From assembly GCF_900113015.1 (NCBI RefSeq), contig NZ_FONV01000005.1, positions 558,001 to 622,000 on the forward strand: a stretch of 64,000 bases of DNA. Direction: 5' to 3'. A program made the translations under genes and the position numbers. Position 1 is the stretch's first letter, and every line of letters starts with the position of its first letter. The stretch is from Actinoplanes philippinensis. Lineage in GTDB: Bacteria; Actinomycetota; Actinomycetes; Mycobacteriales; Micromonosporaceae. Under the pieces are notes generated by a model that worked only from the letters and a program-made list of their open reading frames with translations, was not told the origin of the DNA and searched no databases. Below, in pieces: positions 47,814-57,264 of this stretch.

Positions 47814-49510
47814 CAGGAGATCGTCCAGTTCATGGTCAGCACGGCGGTCTGCGTGACGGTCGCCAGCTTCGCGGTGGCGGTGACGGTGACCTGGTAGGTC
47901 CCGGCCGTGGTCGGCGTGCCGATGATCGCGTCCTTCCCGCTGTTCCACTTCAGGCCCGGTGGCAGCGAGGGCGCGTCGAGGGTGAGGCCGGTCAGCGTGA
48001 GCAGCTGGCTGTTCGTGGTCACGGGCAGGTTGACGGCGGTCCCGACCTTGCCGGTCCGGTCGGCGCCGACCAGAGCCGGCGACGTGAAGTTGAGGACCGC
48101 CGTCGAGTTGACGACGAGCTCGAAGGAGCCGCTGGCGGTCGCGGCCCGCCCGTCGGTCACCGTGATCGTCGGCAGGTACCGCCCGGCCACCTTGGGCGCC
48201 CCGGACAGCGCGCCGGTCGACGTGTTGATGGTCACCCCGCTCGGCAGGCCGGTGGCGGCGTACGTGTACTTCAGGTCGCCGTTCGCCCCGGTCGCGGTGG
48301 CGCTGACCGCCGCGTTGTAGTTGACCTGCAGAGCGGGCGGCACGGTGATGGTCGGCGGCTTGTAGGGGAGCACCGTGAGGTTGAAGGTCACCTCGGCGGA
48401 CTTGAGGTTGGCGTCCTCGACCTTGACGGTGATCGGATAGACCCCGGTCGCGGTCGGCGTGCCGGTGAGGACACCGGTGGCGCGGTCCAGGTCCAGGTCC
48501 AGGTTGTCGTCGATGTTGACCAGGGTGAAGACGCGGTTCGGCACACCGTTGGCGGCCGGCACGGTCAGGCTGACCGGGTTGCCGACGATGCTCGTCAGAT
48601 TGGTCGGCGCACTGATCGTCGGTGGCGTGACCGCGTGCCACACGATGGTGCCGGAGTCCATGCGTTTGAGGGAGTCGGTCACGGTCACCGTGGTCGACGT
48701 GTCACCGGCGACGGTGGGCAGTCCTTTGACGACCCCGGTCTTCGGGTCGATGGTGAGCCAGGACGGCTTCGTCGCCGCCCACGACCACACGTTGGGCAGC
48801 TGGCCGTGGTCGACGTCGAGCCAGTTCGGCGTCTCGCTGTTGACGTAGAACCACATCTCGGTGGTGATCAGGTCCGGAGGGCCGGCCTTGGAGTCGAAGG
48901 TGGGCTCGGCCTGCGAGGCGACCAGCGTCGAGGCGATGTAGCTGCAGTTGTCGCCGGAGCAGTTCTTGCCGCTCCAGGTGACCAGCACGACGACCCGGAA
49001 GTACTTGAGGATCTCGGCCGGGTTCGCCGGTGGCGTGCCGAACGACGGGTCCACGCAGTCGTCGTTGCGCAGGTAGTAGATCTCGCAGCGGCCGACGAAG
49101 ATGTCGCGCTGGAACTGCATGGTGCCGGCCGAGATCGTCTGGGTGGCGGTGGAGAGCGCCGCGTTGTCACCCAGGGTGGAGGCCGGGTCGGTGATCTCCG
49201 CGTCCGAGGCGATCTGCATGCTGCCCAGGTACTTCTTCATCTTGCCGCGGTAGTTTCCGGCCAGCGCCCGGTCCCACTGTTCCTTCGCCTTCAGCGGGCC
49301 GCGCCCGGCGAGCAGCGACGTGCCCTTCAGCCCGCGCACCTGCTCGATCGTGGTGGAGGCCACCTGGACCGCCTGGCGCTGGTCACGCTGATGCGACACG
49401 GCGAGGTTGCCGTTGACGAAGAACGACCCCAGCCCGGCCATCGCGACGCTGAGTACGGCCAGCGCCACGAGCAGCTCGACGAGCGTGAAACCGTCGTCCT
49501 CGCTTCGCAT
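47813..49510 (-). CDS. Prepilin with four He_PIG-type Ig domains, cassette 1, first gene of the operon
   Basis: A 565-residue minor pilin. The prepilin site DDG7/FTLVE with Glu at +5 leads the helix LLVALAVLSVAMAGLGSFF. A pilin body with CEIYYLRNDDC and CSGDNC loops follows, then four Ig-like domains (PSWLTIDPKTGVVKGLPTVAG, LDRATGVLTGTPTATG, LPSGVTINTSTGALSGAPKVAG, LPPGLKWNSGKDAIIGTPTTAG). Such domains are adhesin-like. ATG 49510 is preceded by ggggagagag. The operon of six genes runs without gaps larger than 5 nt. Confidence 0.87.
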   Translation of the reverse strand: MRSEDDGFTLVELLVALAVLSVAMAGLGSFFVNGNLAVSHQRDQRQAVQVASTTIEQVRGLKGTSLLAGRGPLKAKEQWDRALAGNYRGKMKKYLGSMQIASDAEITDPASTLGDNAALSTATQTISAGTMQFQRDIFVGRCEIYYLRNDDCVDPSFGTPPANPAEILKYFRVVVLVTWSGKNCSGDNCSYIASTLVASQAEPTFDSKAGPPDLITTEMWFYVNSETPNWLDVDHGQLPNVWSWAATKPSWLTIDPKTGVVKGLPTVAGDTSTTVTVTDSLKRMDSGTIVWHAVTPPTISAPTNLTSIVGNPVSLTVPAANGVPNRVFTLVNIDDNLDLDLDRATGVLTGTPTATGVYPITVKVEDANLKSAEVTFNLTVLPYKPPTITVPPALQVNYNAAVSATATGANGDLKYTYAATGLPSGVTINTSTGALSGAPKVAGRYLPTITVTDGRAATASGSFELVVNSTAVLNFTSPALVGADRTGKVGTAVNLPVTTNSQLLTLTGLTLDAPSLPPGLKWNSGKDAIIGTPTTAGTYQVTVTATAKLATVTQTAVLTMNWTIS

Positions 49511-49553
49511 CTCTCTCCCCCGCTGTGCTTCTCCTAGAGAATTGGCACAGCGC

Positions 49554-49561
49554 TCATCGGC
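49554..49561 (-). promoter_or_regulatory. FliA/WhiG-like -10 element upstream of the pilin operon
   Basis: On the minus strand GCCGATGA differs by one base from the GCCGATAA -10 of sigma-28-class (FliA/WhiG) promoters. It lies 43 nt upstream of ATG 49510. A matching -35 is not clear: TTCA is 15 nt further upstream. If real, pilin expression would be tied to a motility or sporulation sigma factor. Confidence 0.35.
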
Positions 49562-49586
49562 TCGAGGCCGGGAGAGTGAAGAGAAA

Positions 49587-50591
49587 TCAGCCGGTGCGAT
49601 CCGCGATGTAGTGGCAGAGCTGCTCCAGCGCCTGACGGGCCGGACCGGCGGGCAGGGTGCCGGCGCTGCGGCGGGCCGCCTCCGCGTAGCCGTGCACGGT
49701 CTCCCGCGCCTGCTTCAGGGCAGCCGACTCGCGCAGCAGGACCAGCGCCTCAGCGTGCTCCTCATCGTCGGTGAGGGGGCCTTTCGAGAGGAGTTCCCGC
49801 AAACGGGGGCTGCCGGACGACGGATCGGACAACACGTACAGCATCGGCAGGGTGGGCACGCCCTCGCGCAGGTCGGTGCCGGGCGTCTTGCCGGACTGGG
49901 CGGTCTCCGAGGCGATGTCGAGCAGGTCGTCGGAGAGCTGGAAGGCGATGCCGATCGCGGTGCCGTAGTCGGCGAGCGTGCGCACGTGGTGGGCGGGCAG
50001 CCCGGCGAAGAGGCCGCCGAACCAGGCCGACGTGGCGATCAGCGAGGCCGTCTTGTCCTCGACGACCTGCAGGTGGTGCCGGATCGGGTCGCCGCCGCGC
50101 GGGCCGACGGTCTCCGCGAGCTGCCCGCGGACCAGCTGGGACAGGGTGCTCGCCTGCCGCCGGACCGCCGCCTCGCCCAGGCTCGCCGCCATCTGGGCGG
50201 CCCGGGCCAGCAGGAAGTCACCGACGTAGACGGCGATCCGGTTGCTCCACCGCGAGTTCGCGCTGGCCGCGCCCCGCCGCAGCGGCGCCTCGTCCATCAC
50301 GTCGTCGTGATAGAGGGTGGCCAGGTGGGTCAGCTCCATCAGCACGGCGGCGGTCAGCAGCTCGGGCCGGGACGCGTCGCCCAGCTGGGCGCAGAGCGAG
50401 ACGGTCAGCGGGCGGAACCGCTTGCCGCCGGCCCGGACCAGGTGCGCCGCGGCCTCGTCGATCAGCGGGTCGGGGCTGGTCACCGCGACCAGCAGCTCGC
50501 TCTCCACCCCGGTCAGGAACGCCGCGACCCGGTCGCGGACGTCCGGATCGACGAGGTCGCTGAGTCCAGGTATCGAGGCCGCCATGATCAA
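49587..50591 (-). CDS. Trans-polyprenyl diphosphate synthase
   Basis: Builds a long-chain isoprenoid diphosphate (quinone side chain) by adding IPP units. In the 334 residues, the first Asp-rich motif is LYHDDVMD (DD at 96-97), the second QLSDDLLD near 235, and GGKRFRP near 55 binds IPP. Small residues before the first motif (THLATLYHDD) are compatible with long products. ATG 50591 or 50585 is the start. It is on the same strand as the pilin genes but upstream of them by 76 nt, and divergent from the acyl-CoA dehydrogenase gene. Confidence 0.92.
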   Translation of the reverse strand: MIMAASIPGLSDLVDPDVRDRVAAFLTGVESELLVAVTSPDPLIDEAAAHLVRAGGKRFRPLTVSLCAQLGDASRPELLTAAVLMELTHLATLYHDDVMDEAPLRRGAASANSRWSNRIAVYVGDFLLARAAQMAASLGEAAVRRQASTLSQLVRGQLAETVGPRGGDPIRHHLQVVEDKTASLIATSAWFGGLFAGLPAHHVRTLADYGTAIGIAFQLSDDLLDIASETAQSGKTPGTDLREGVPTLPMLYVLSDPSSGSPRLRELLSKGPLTDDEEHAEALVLLRESAALKQARETVHGYAEAARRSAGTLPAGPARQALEQLCHYIADRTG

Positions 50592-50650
50592 GAGGCTAGA
50601 TCACCCCTCTGAGAGAACGCTGACGAGCCCGGCGGTGCAGAATCGATCCC

Positions 50651-51817
<1,167 letters not shown>

Positions 51818-51868
51818 CCCCTTCGTGGTACGGCCACGACGTCCCGACCGCAACCACGCCGTCCCCGG

Positions 51869-52519
51869 CTACCGCGCGACGCGGGCGGCACTCCCGGCCG
51901 ACAGCGCGGCCGCCGGGCGTATGCGGTGGTGCATCACTTCGCCGAGGCCGGTGATGCCGGCGTCGGCGCGGCTCACCAGCACGACGAGTGCCAGCCCCGA
52001 CGCGATCAGGACTGCGGCGTACCCCAGGCTGTCCGAGGTCGTGTAGCTGGGATCGGTCATCCGCTTGAGCTGCATCGCGGCCTCGGCGAACAGCACGGCG
52101 CCCGGCATGGCCGCGGCAGCCGCACGCAAACGCCCCGCGGTTCGCGCCAGCACGCCCGCCGCGCCGAAGACCGTGCCGGCCACCACACCCAACGCCATCC
52201 AGAGCAACGCGGTGGCGTTGTACATGTTCTCCGGGGAATCGCTCTGGATCACGGTGGCGGCGAGGTAGTAGCTCGGCACGGCGAGAACCAGGCAGAGCAC
52301 CGAGCCGACGATGCCGGCCGGCAACGTCCATCGATTGAGGAAGGCCAGCAGGAACGCCACTACGGCCCAGACCGCGATCGAGTTGCCCAGGCCACCGAAC
52401 GGAAAGGGGACGTACTTGATCCACACGAAGTCGAGCACGCCCAGGAGCACACCCGCGCCGGGAACCACTACCGCGGGACACCCCGGCCTGCGCCGGCCGA
52501 GGGCATGGTTCTGCCGCAT
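51869..52519 (-). CDS. Six-helix membrane protein, unknown function
   Basis: A 216-residue protein from ATG 52519, with about six hydrophobic segments (VVVPGAGVLLGVLDFVW, NSIAVWAVVAFLLAFL, AGIVGSVLCLVLAVPSYYL, ALLWMALGVVAGTVFGAAGVL, AMPGAVLFAEAAM, GYAAVLIASGLALVVLV). No catalytic motif recognised. GTG 52567 with ggggtgg upstream is an alternative start. The frame further upstream is antisense to the csbD-like gene and is not coding. It converges on the acyl-CoA dehydrogenase gene. Confidence 0.7.
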   Translation of the reverse strand: MRQNHALGRRRPGCPAVVVPGAGVLLGVLDFVWIKYVPFPFGGLGNSIAVWAVVAFLLAFLNRWTLPAGIVGSVLCLVLAVPSYYLAATVIQSDSPENMYNATALLWMALGVVAGTVFGAAGVLARTAGRLRAAAAAMPGAVLFAEAAMQLKRMTDPSYTTSDSLGYAAVLIASGLALVVLVSRADAGITGLGEVMHHRIRPAAALSAGSAARVAR

Positions 52520-52633
52520 GGCGGCCACGCCGGACGGGAGCACGGTGCGGACGCGGACCGCTGACACGATTAGCCACCCCGCCTGACGGGTATCTGCCGA
52601 TTCGTAGCGATCGCCCGACTCTGGAGGTGCCCG

Positions 52634-52807
52634 ATGGCGTTCGACGACAAGGTCGACAACAAGGCCGAGGAGATCGGCGGCAAGGTCAAGGAAGGCGTCG
52701 GCAAGGCCACCGACAATGAGAGCCTGGAGGCCGAAGGCAAGGCCGATCAGGCCGGCGCGAACCTGAAGCAGGCCGGCGAGAAGATCAAGGACGTCTTCAA
52801 GTCCTGA
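52634..52807 (+). CDS. CsbD-family stress protein
   Basis: A 57-residue hydrophilic protein. MAFDDKVDNKAEEIGGKVKE followed by EGKADQAGANLKQAGEKIKD is the CsbD-like repeat pattern, predicted helical or partly disordered. In other bacteria the family is induced by general stress. ggagg lies 6 nt before ATG 52634, and a strong hairpin follows 17 nt after the stop. Confidence 0.92.
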   Translation: MAFDDKVDNKAEEIGGKVKEGVGKATDNESLEAEGKADQAGANLKQAGEKIKDVFKS

Positions 52808-52824
52808 CCTCACACTCGCTCACC

Positions 52825-52857
52825 GCGGGCCGTGGCGCACGATGTGCCGCGGCCCGC
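52825..52857 (+). terminator. Hairpin after the CsbD gene
   Basis: Outer arms gcgggccg (52825-52832) and cggcccgc (52850-52857), and an inner gcac/gtgc stem around a 3-nt loop, form a stable GC-rich hairpin shortly after the stop. No T-run follows. Confidence 0.65.
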
Positions 52858-52944
52858 TGCCGTCTCCTGACTCCCGGGCGGCGTCGCGATGGGCGTCGCC
52901 GGGTGCCTGGCCGCCCCGCGGGACCCGTACCCGTGACGTATGTT

Positions 52945-52950
52945 TATGAT
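52945..52950 (+). promoter_or_regulatory. Candidate -10 box of a leaderless transcript
   Basis: TATGAT stands out in a short AT-rich patch and ends 8 nt before GTG 52959, which has no visible Shine-Dalgarno sequence. Transcription would begin at or next to the start codon. No convincing -35 is seen. Confidence 0.4.
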
Positions 52951-52958
52951 CTTGCCGC

Positions 52959-54200
52959 GTGATCCACAGAAAACTGTCCATTGTGGCAGCAATAGGATTG
53001 ATCGCGGTCGCCGTTCCCGGCGCCTCTCCCGCCCGCGCCGACGAGACCACCGCCGAACCGCCCGTGGTGGAGCTGGTCCTCGACGTCAGCGGCTCGATGA
53101 AGGCCGACGACATCGACGGCGAGACCCGGATGACGGTCGCCAAACGCGCCTTCAACGAGGTCGTCGACGCCCTGCCGGAGACCACCCAGCTCGGCATCCG
53201 GGTGCTCGGCGCGACCTACGGCGGCGAGAACAAGAAGCAGGGCTGCAAGGACACCCAGCAGATCGTGGCGGTCGGCCAGGTCAACCGGGTCGCCGCCAAG
53301 AACGCCATCGCCACCCTGAAACCGACCGGCTTCACCCCGATCGGCCTGGCCCTGCGCGAGGCGGCGAAGGACCTGGACGGCGCCGGAGCCGCCCGCCGGA
53401 TCGTCCTGATCACCGACGGCGAGGACACCTGCACCCCGCCCGACCCGTGCGACGTGGCCCGTGAGCTGGCCGCCCAGGGCACCGACCTGGTCGTCGACAC
53501 GCTCGGCCTCGCGCCCGACGAGAAGACCCGCAAGCAGTTGGTCTGCATCTCGCAGGCGACCGGTGGCACGTACGCCGCGGCGCAGAGCGAGGAGGAGCTG
53601 ACCGACCGGATCAAGCAGCTCGTCGACCGGGCCGCGCTGCCGCCGCCGGTCACCCCGGCCGAGGTCAAGGGCGCCCAGGACTGTGCGACCGCTCCCCTGC
53701 TGGCCGCCGGCGTCTACACCGACCGGGAGCTGATCGGCGAGCACCGCTTCTACCGGGTCTCGGTCCGCGACGGCGACGAGCTGCGCGCCTCGGCCAGCAT
53801 CGCCCTGGACCGGCCGCTGAACCGCGACTACGGCGTGCTGATCAAGGCGGCCACCGTGGACGGCCGCGAACTGGTCCGTGGCGTGGACGCGGGCAGCGGC
53901 CGCGCGGACGTGATCTCGGCCGGCCTGCGCTGGTCCGGTGACGAGGAGCCGGCGCTCGCCGCGACCTCGGACATCTGCCTGATCGTGAGCAACTCGTTCG
54001 CCTCGGCCACTGCCGCCGGCGCGCCGGGCATGCCCGTCGAGCTGAGCATCGGCCTGGTCGCCGCGTCCCGGACACCGGACGCCCCCGGCCTCGGCAGCGG
54101 CTTCCTGCTGCTCCTCGTGCTCGTGATCGCCGGCCTGATCGCCGGAGTGCTGGCCGGCTGGCTGACCCGCTGGTGGGTCGCCAAGTGGAAGGAGAACTGA
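52959..54200 (+). CDS. Secreted VWA-domain protein with C-terminal membrane anchor
   Basis: A 413-residue protein. The signal peptide (LSIVAAIGLIAVAVPGASPARA) is followed by a von Willebrand A domain with complete MIDAS: D42-V-S-G-S, the Thr of GFTPIG, and ITDGEDT. The Cys of GCKDT, DTCTPPDPC and LVCIS suggest disulfides. After a beta-rich middle domain, a transmembrane helix (GFLLLLVLVIAGLIAGVLAGWL) near 383-405 ends with a short basic tail. It is followed after 2 nt by a second membrane-anchored gene and probably works with it. Ligand unknown. Confidence 0.85.
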   Translation: MIHRKLSIVAAIGLIAVAVPGASPARADETTAEPPVVELVLDVSGSMKADDIDGETRMTVAKRAFNEVVDALPETTQLGIRVLGATYGGENKKQGCKDTQQIVAVGQVNRVAAKNAIATLKPTGFTPIGLALREAAKDLDGAGAARRIVLITDGEDTCTPPDPCDVARELAAQGTDLVVDTLGLAPDEKTRKQLVCISQATGGTYAAAQSEEELTDRIKQLVDRAALPPPVTPAEVKGAQDCATAPLLAAGVYTDRELIGEHRFYRVSVRDGDELRASASIALDRPLNRDYGVLIKAATVDGRELVRGVDAGSGRADVISAGLRWSGDEEPALAATSDICLIVSNSFASATAAGAPGMPVELSIGLVAASRTPDAPGLGSGFLLLLVLVIAGLIAGVLAGWLTRWWVAKWKEN

Positions 54201-54202
54201 TC

Positions 54203-54931
54203 ATGCAGCAGCTCGTACTCGCCGCGGCTCTTCTTCTCGCCGACCCGTCCGCCGGCCCGACACCGCTGGTCAGCACCGCGGGCACGTCCTACCTGACCGC
54301 GGTGTCGATCGCCGCCGACCAGCCGGTCAAGGTCTCCGCCGTGACCGGCGACTACCTGTACTGGCAGTTCCCGGCCACCGCCGGGCAGCGGCCGGAGCTC
54401 GCCGTCGACGTGGCGCTGCCCGCGCAGGGCCGGACCGGCGACCACGCGTGGACCGTCGAGGTCTTCGACGGGCTGCGCCGACGGCAGGCCTGTGTCGGTG
54501 GCGAGCAGAGCCCGGTCGCCGAGACATCGGCCACGTCGGTGACGCTCGGCTGCCGGCTGCGGCAGGTCCGCTCGTGGGCCGAGCCGTGGGACGGCGACCC
54601 GCTGCCCGGCACCTACTACGTACGCCTGTCCAGCACCGACCTGCCGGAGAAGGACCTGGGCCTGCCGGTCGAGGTGAGCCTGAAACTCACCGCGCCGACC
54701 GGCGACACCGGCGCCGACCAGGGTTCACTGGCCGCCCCGCTGGTCCCGGACAACCGCCCCGGCAAGATCCTGACCACGCCGGCGCCGACGGTGCCGGCGG
54801 AGCCGGAGGAGGAGTACTTCGCCTGGGTCCCGGACTTCTCGTCCCGCTGGATCTGGACGGCGAGCGGTGGCGTGCTGGCCGCCCTCGCCGGCCTGATCGG
54901 CTTCTCCTGGACCCGTCGCCGCAGGGTCTGA
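54203..54931 (+). CDS. Secreted membrane-anchored protein, partner of the VWA protein
   Basis: A 242-residue protein with a short signal sequence (LVLAAALLLADPSAG), a beta-rich ectodomain of about 160 residues with a Cys pair (RQACVGG, LGCRLR), a Pro/Glu-rich linker and a C-terminal transmembrane helix (WIWTASGGVLAALAGLIGF) ending in RRRRV. I chose ATG 54203 because ggaga precedes it; an in-frame start at 54173 lies inside the VWA gene. The ectodomain resembles the middle domain of the VWA protein in layout. Function unknown. Confidence 0.75.
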   Translation: MQQLVLAAALLLADPSAGPTPLVSTAGTSYLTAVSIAADQPVKVSAVTGDYLYWQFPATAGQRPELAVDVALPAQGRTGDHAWTVEVFDGLRRRQACVGGEQSPVAETSATSVTLGCRLRQVRSWAEPWDGDPLPGTYYVRLSSTDLPEKDLGLPVEVSLKLTAPTGDTGADQGSLAAPLVPDNRPGKILTTPAPTVPAEPEEEYFAWVPDFSSRWIWTASGGVLAALAGLIGFSWTRRRRV

Positions 54932-54936
54932 GTGAC

Positions 54937-54962
54937 GGGGGCCGTCCGGATGGGCGGCCCCC
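54937..54962. terminator. Hairpin between convergent genes
   Basis: Arms gggggccgtcc/gggcggccccc (11 bp, one wobble) with loop ggat lie 6 nt after the plus-strand stop and 6 nt from the end of the convergent transporter gene, so they may act in both directions. Confidence 0.7.
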
Positions 54963-54967
54963 ACCAC

Positions 54968-56356
54968 CTACAGCTTGTCGAGCTGGGTCACCACCATGGC
55001 GATCGCGAAGAAGCCGTAGAAACCGATCGCCGCCAGCAGCCCGCCCAGCCGCCACCCGCGGATCCGGATCGGCGCCGGGAGGTCTCTGGTGTTGAGGCGG
55101 ACCAGCAGGACCGAGTAGAGCAGCGTCACCACCGAGGCCGCGCAGGTGGAGACGATCAGCAGGCCGAGCGGCTGGGTGAAGCCGGCGAGCAGGATGATCG
55201 AGCCGAGCACGATCTCGGTCCACACCACGGTCAGGTAGAGCCGCGCCTCGGTCCAGCGCGCCGACCCGGCGAGGTAGTTGCGCCGCAGGAAGTCCGACGC
55301 GACCCGGCCGATGATGTCGAGCAGGCCCATCGCGGCCGCCCACAGCGACACCGCCGCGACCGCCAGGAAGAGCAGCTTCAGCCAGGTGCCGACCTCGGCC
55401 TGGAAGATGTCGCCCTGGATCCGCAGGAAAGACGGGTCCGACTTCAGGTCGCCACGGCCGAAGAGGGTCTCGTACGCGAGCAGGCTCATCACGCCGATCG
55501 TCACGAAGCAGACCGCCACGAACGTGACCAGGTGCTCGACGTTGGCCCGTCGCCACCACAGGTTCCAGCGGCTCATCGACGTCTCGTCCAGGGGGAACTG
55601 ATAGCGGTCGCCGGTGCCGGCCGCCTCCTCCTGGCCGGTGATCGGGGAGACCAGCCGGGGGACGTGCGCGCCCATGCCGTACCGCTTGTCCCGGATCCAG
55701 TTGCTCAGCACCAGGTTGTGCACACCGCCGGCCCCGGCCGCGCCGATCGCGCTGAGCAGCATGGTGAACGTGATGCCGTCCGGGATCTGCCCGAACTCGG
55801 TGACCGTCGCCTTCGCGCCCTCGCCCCAGGTGCTCAGCGAGATGACGAAGACGACGACGACGGCGAGGAAGAACAGGGTCAGCGCGACCTTGAGCGTCTC
55901 GACCCGCTCGACCGTCTTGTAGATCACCTTGGAGAAGGTCAGCAGCACCCCGACCACGGCCAGCCCGATCACCGTGATCCACACCGGATCACCGCCGGCG
56001 AAGAGGTAGGTGAGCAGGGTCGAGCCGCTGGTCGCCCAGCCGGGCCAGACGTACTGGAAGGCGCCGGCCAGGCAGATGATGATGCCCCAGCCCTTCCACC
56101 AGCGGGAGAATCCGGCCACCACGGTCTGGCCGGTGGCCAGCGTGTAGCGCTCGATCTCCATGTTGATGACGAACTGCACGGCCAGCGTGGTGAACGCCAG
56201 CCAGAGCAGGCCGAGGCCGCCGATGGCGGTCAGGTACGGCCAGAGGATGATCTCGCCGGCCGCCATGCCGATCCCGACGGCGACGACGCCGGGCCCGACC
56301 ATTCTGCGCAGTGAGGGGGGTTCGGGAAGCTCACGAGTGGTGGTCTCGGTCAACAT
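54968..56356 (-). CDS. Nramp-fold transporter lacking the metal-binding motifs
   Basis: A 462-residue polytopic protein with about 11-12 helices. Overall it resembles the Nramp/LeuT-fold family (MVGPGVVAVGIGMAAGEIILWPYLTA in helix 1, TLLTFSKVIYKTVERVE, GLLDIIGRVASDFLR later). However, the metal-site DPGN of helix 1 is replaced by MAAGE (about 31-36), and helix 6 reads AIGAAGAGGVHNLVLSNW instead of the MPH motif. It is therefore unlikely to carry manganese or iron. ATG 56356 has ggag 7 nt upstream and overlaps the shikimate dehydrogenase gene by 26 nt. The operon context suggests quinate/shikimate or a related organic acid as substrate; this is inference. Confidence 0.78.
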   Translation of the reverse strand: MLTETTTRELPEPPSLRRMVGPGVVAVGIGMAAGEIILWPYLTAIGGLGLLWLAFTTLAVQFVINMEIERYTLATGQTVVAGFSRWWKGWGIIICLAGAFQYVWPGWATSGSTLLTYLFAGGDPVWITVIGLAVVGVLLTFSKVIYKTVERVETLKVALTLFFLAVVVVFVISLSTWGEGAKATVTEFGQIPDGITFTMLLSAIGAAGAGGVHNLVLSNWIRDKRYGMGAHVPRLVSPITGQEEAAGTGDRYQFPLDETSMSRWNLWWRRANVEHLVTFVAVCFVTIGVMSLLAYETLFGRGDLKSDPSFLRIQGDIFQAEVGTWLKLLFLAVAAVSLWAAAMGLLDIIGRVASDFLRRNYLAGSARWTEARLYLTVVWTEIVLGSIILLAGFTQPLGLLIVSTCAASVVTLLYSVLLVRLNTRDLPAPIRIRGWRLGGLLAAIGFYGFFAIAMVVTQLDKL

Positions 56357-57176
56357 GTCCGCGCTCCAGAAGATGGGAGAGGTGGAGGAGCATCCGCGCG
56401 ATTTCGGGGGTACGCCCGGTGAACAGCTCGAACGCGGCGGCGGCCTGGTAGGCGCACATCGCCGCGCCGCCGACCGCCCGCAGCCCGGCGGCCCGGGCCG
56501 CGCGCAGCAGCTCCGTCTCCACCGGCATGTAGACGATGTCGGCGACCCACAGGCCGCGGTGGAGCGACGCTGCGGGCAGCGGGATCCCCGGGTGGTGACG
56601 CATGCCGATCGGACTGGTGTTGACCAGCCCGTCGGCGTCTTTCAGGAGGGCCGGGCCGGCCGTCTCCCGGTGGCTCGCGCCGAGCCGGTCGGCGAGTTTC
56701 CCGCCGCGGGAGCGATCCGGGTCCACGATGGTCAGCCGCTCGACGCCGAGACCGCGCAGGGCGTGGCCGCAGGCGGCTCCGGCGCCGCCCGCGCCCAGTT
56801 GAACGACGTGACCGGTGGCCGCGCCGGGCAGCTGGGTACGGAAGGACTCGGCGAACCCGTACGCGTCGGTGTTGTGCCCGTGCCGTCGCCCGCCGGAGAA
56901 CACGACGGTGTTGACGGCGCCGATGTCCCGGGCGGTCGGGGACAGCTCGTCGAGGTGCTTGATCACCTGTTGTTTGAACGGGTGGGTGATGTTGAGCCCG
57001 GCGAACCCGGCACGCTCGGCCTCGTCGAGATGCCGTTCCAGGTCCGATGGGGACTCGGCGTCGAACAGCGTGTAGGTGAGCCCGAGGTGGTGGTGGCGCC
57101 CCTCGGCCTCGTGCAGCGCCGGTGACAGCGAGGCGCCGATCCCGTGCCCGATCAGCCCGCACCGGCATGCCGACAT
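56331..57176 (-). CDS. Shikimate/quinate 5-dehydrogenase, catabolic type
   Basis: NAD(P)-dependent oxidation of shikimate or quinate to the 3-dehydro acid. In the 281-residue form, GHGIGASLSPALHEAE opens the substrate domain, NITHPFKQQVIKHLDE carries the catalytic Lys near 66, NTDAYGF the catalytic Asp near 103, and QLGAGGAGAACGHAL the cofactor loop near 125. The first ATG at 57188 is possible, but its ggag serves ATG 57176 with a 6-nt spacing. Its position with a dehydroshikimate dehydratase and a TetR regulator points to catabolism rather than aromatic amino-acid synthesis. Confidence 0.87.
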   Translation of the reverse strand: MSACRCGLIGHGIGASLSPALHEAEGRHHHLGLTYTLFDAESPSDLERHLDEAERAGFAGLNITHPFKQQVIKHLDELSPTARDIGAVNTVVFSGGRRHGHNTDAYGFAESFRTQLPGAATGHVVQLGAGGAGAACGHALRGLGVERLTIVDPDRSRGGKLADRLGASHRETAGPALLKDADGLVNTSPIGMRHHPGIPLPAASLHRGLWVADIVYMPVETELLRAARAAGLRAVGGAAMCAYQAAAAFELFTGRTPEIARMLLHLSHLLERGHVDRDHHS

Positions 57177-57191
57177 CTCGATCTCCATTTC

Positions 57192-57213
57192 TAATGTACG
57201 AACTGGTACGTTA
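57192..57213. promoter_or_regulatory. Palindromic operator in the divergent quinate/shikimate promoter region
   Basis: TAATGTAC-N6-GTACGTTA is an 8-bp inverted repeat with one mismatch, centred between the divergent dehydrogenase and TetR genes. The size and symmetry suit a TetR-family dimer, so the regulator probably controls both directions. Confidence 0.65.
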
Positions 57214-57264
57214 GTTATCGGGTGTGACGGCGGACACTGTCAAGGCCCACGGCAGACTGGGTTC

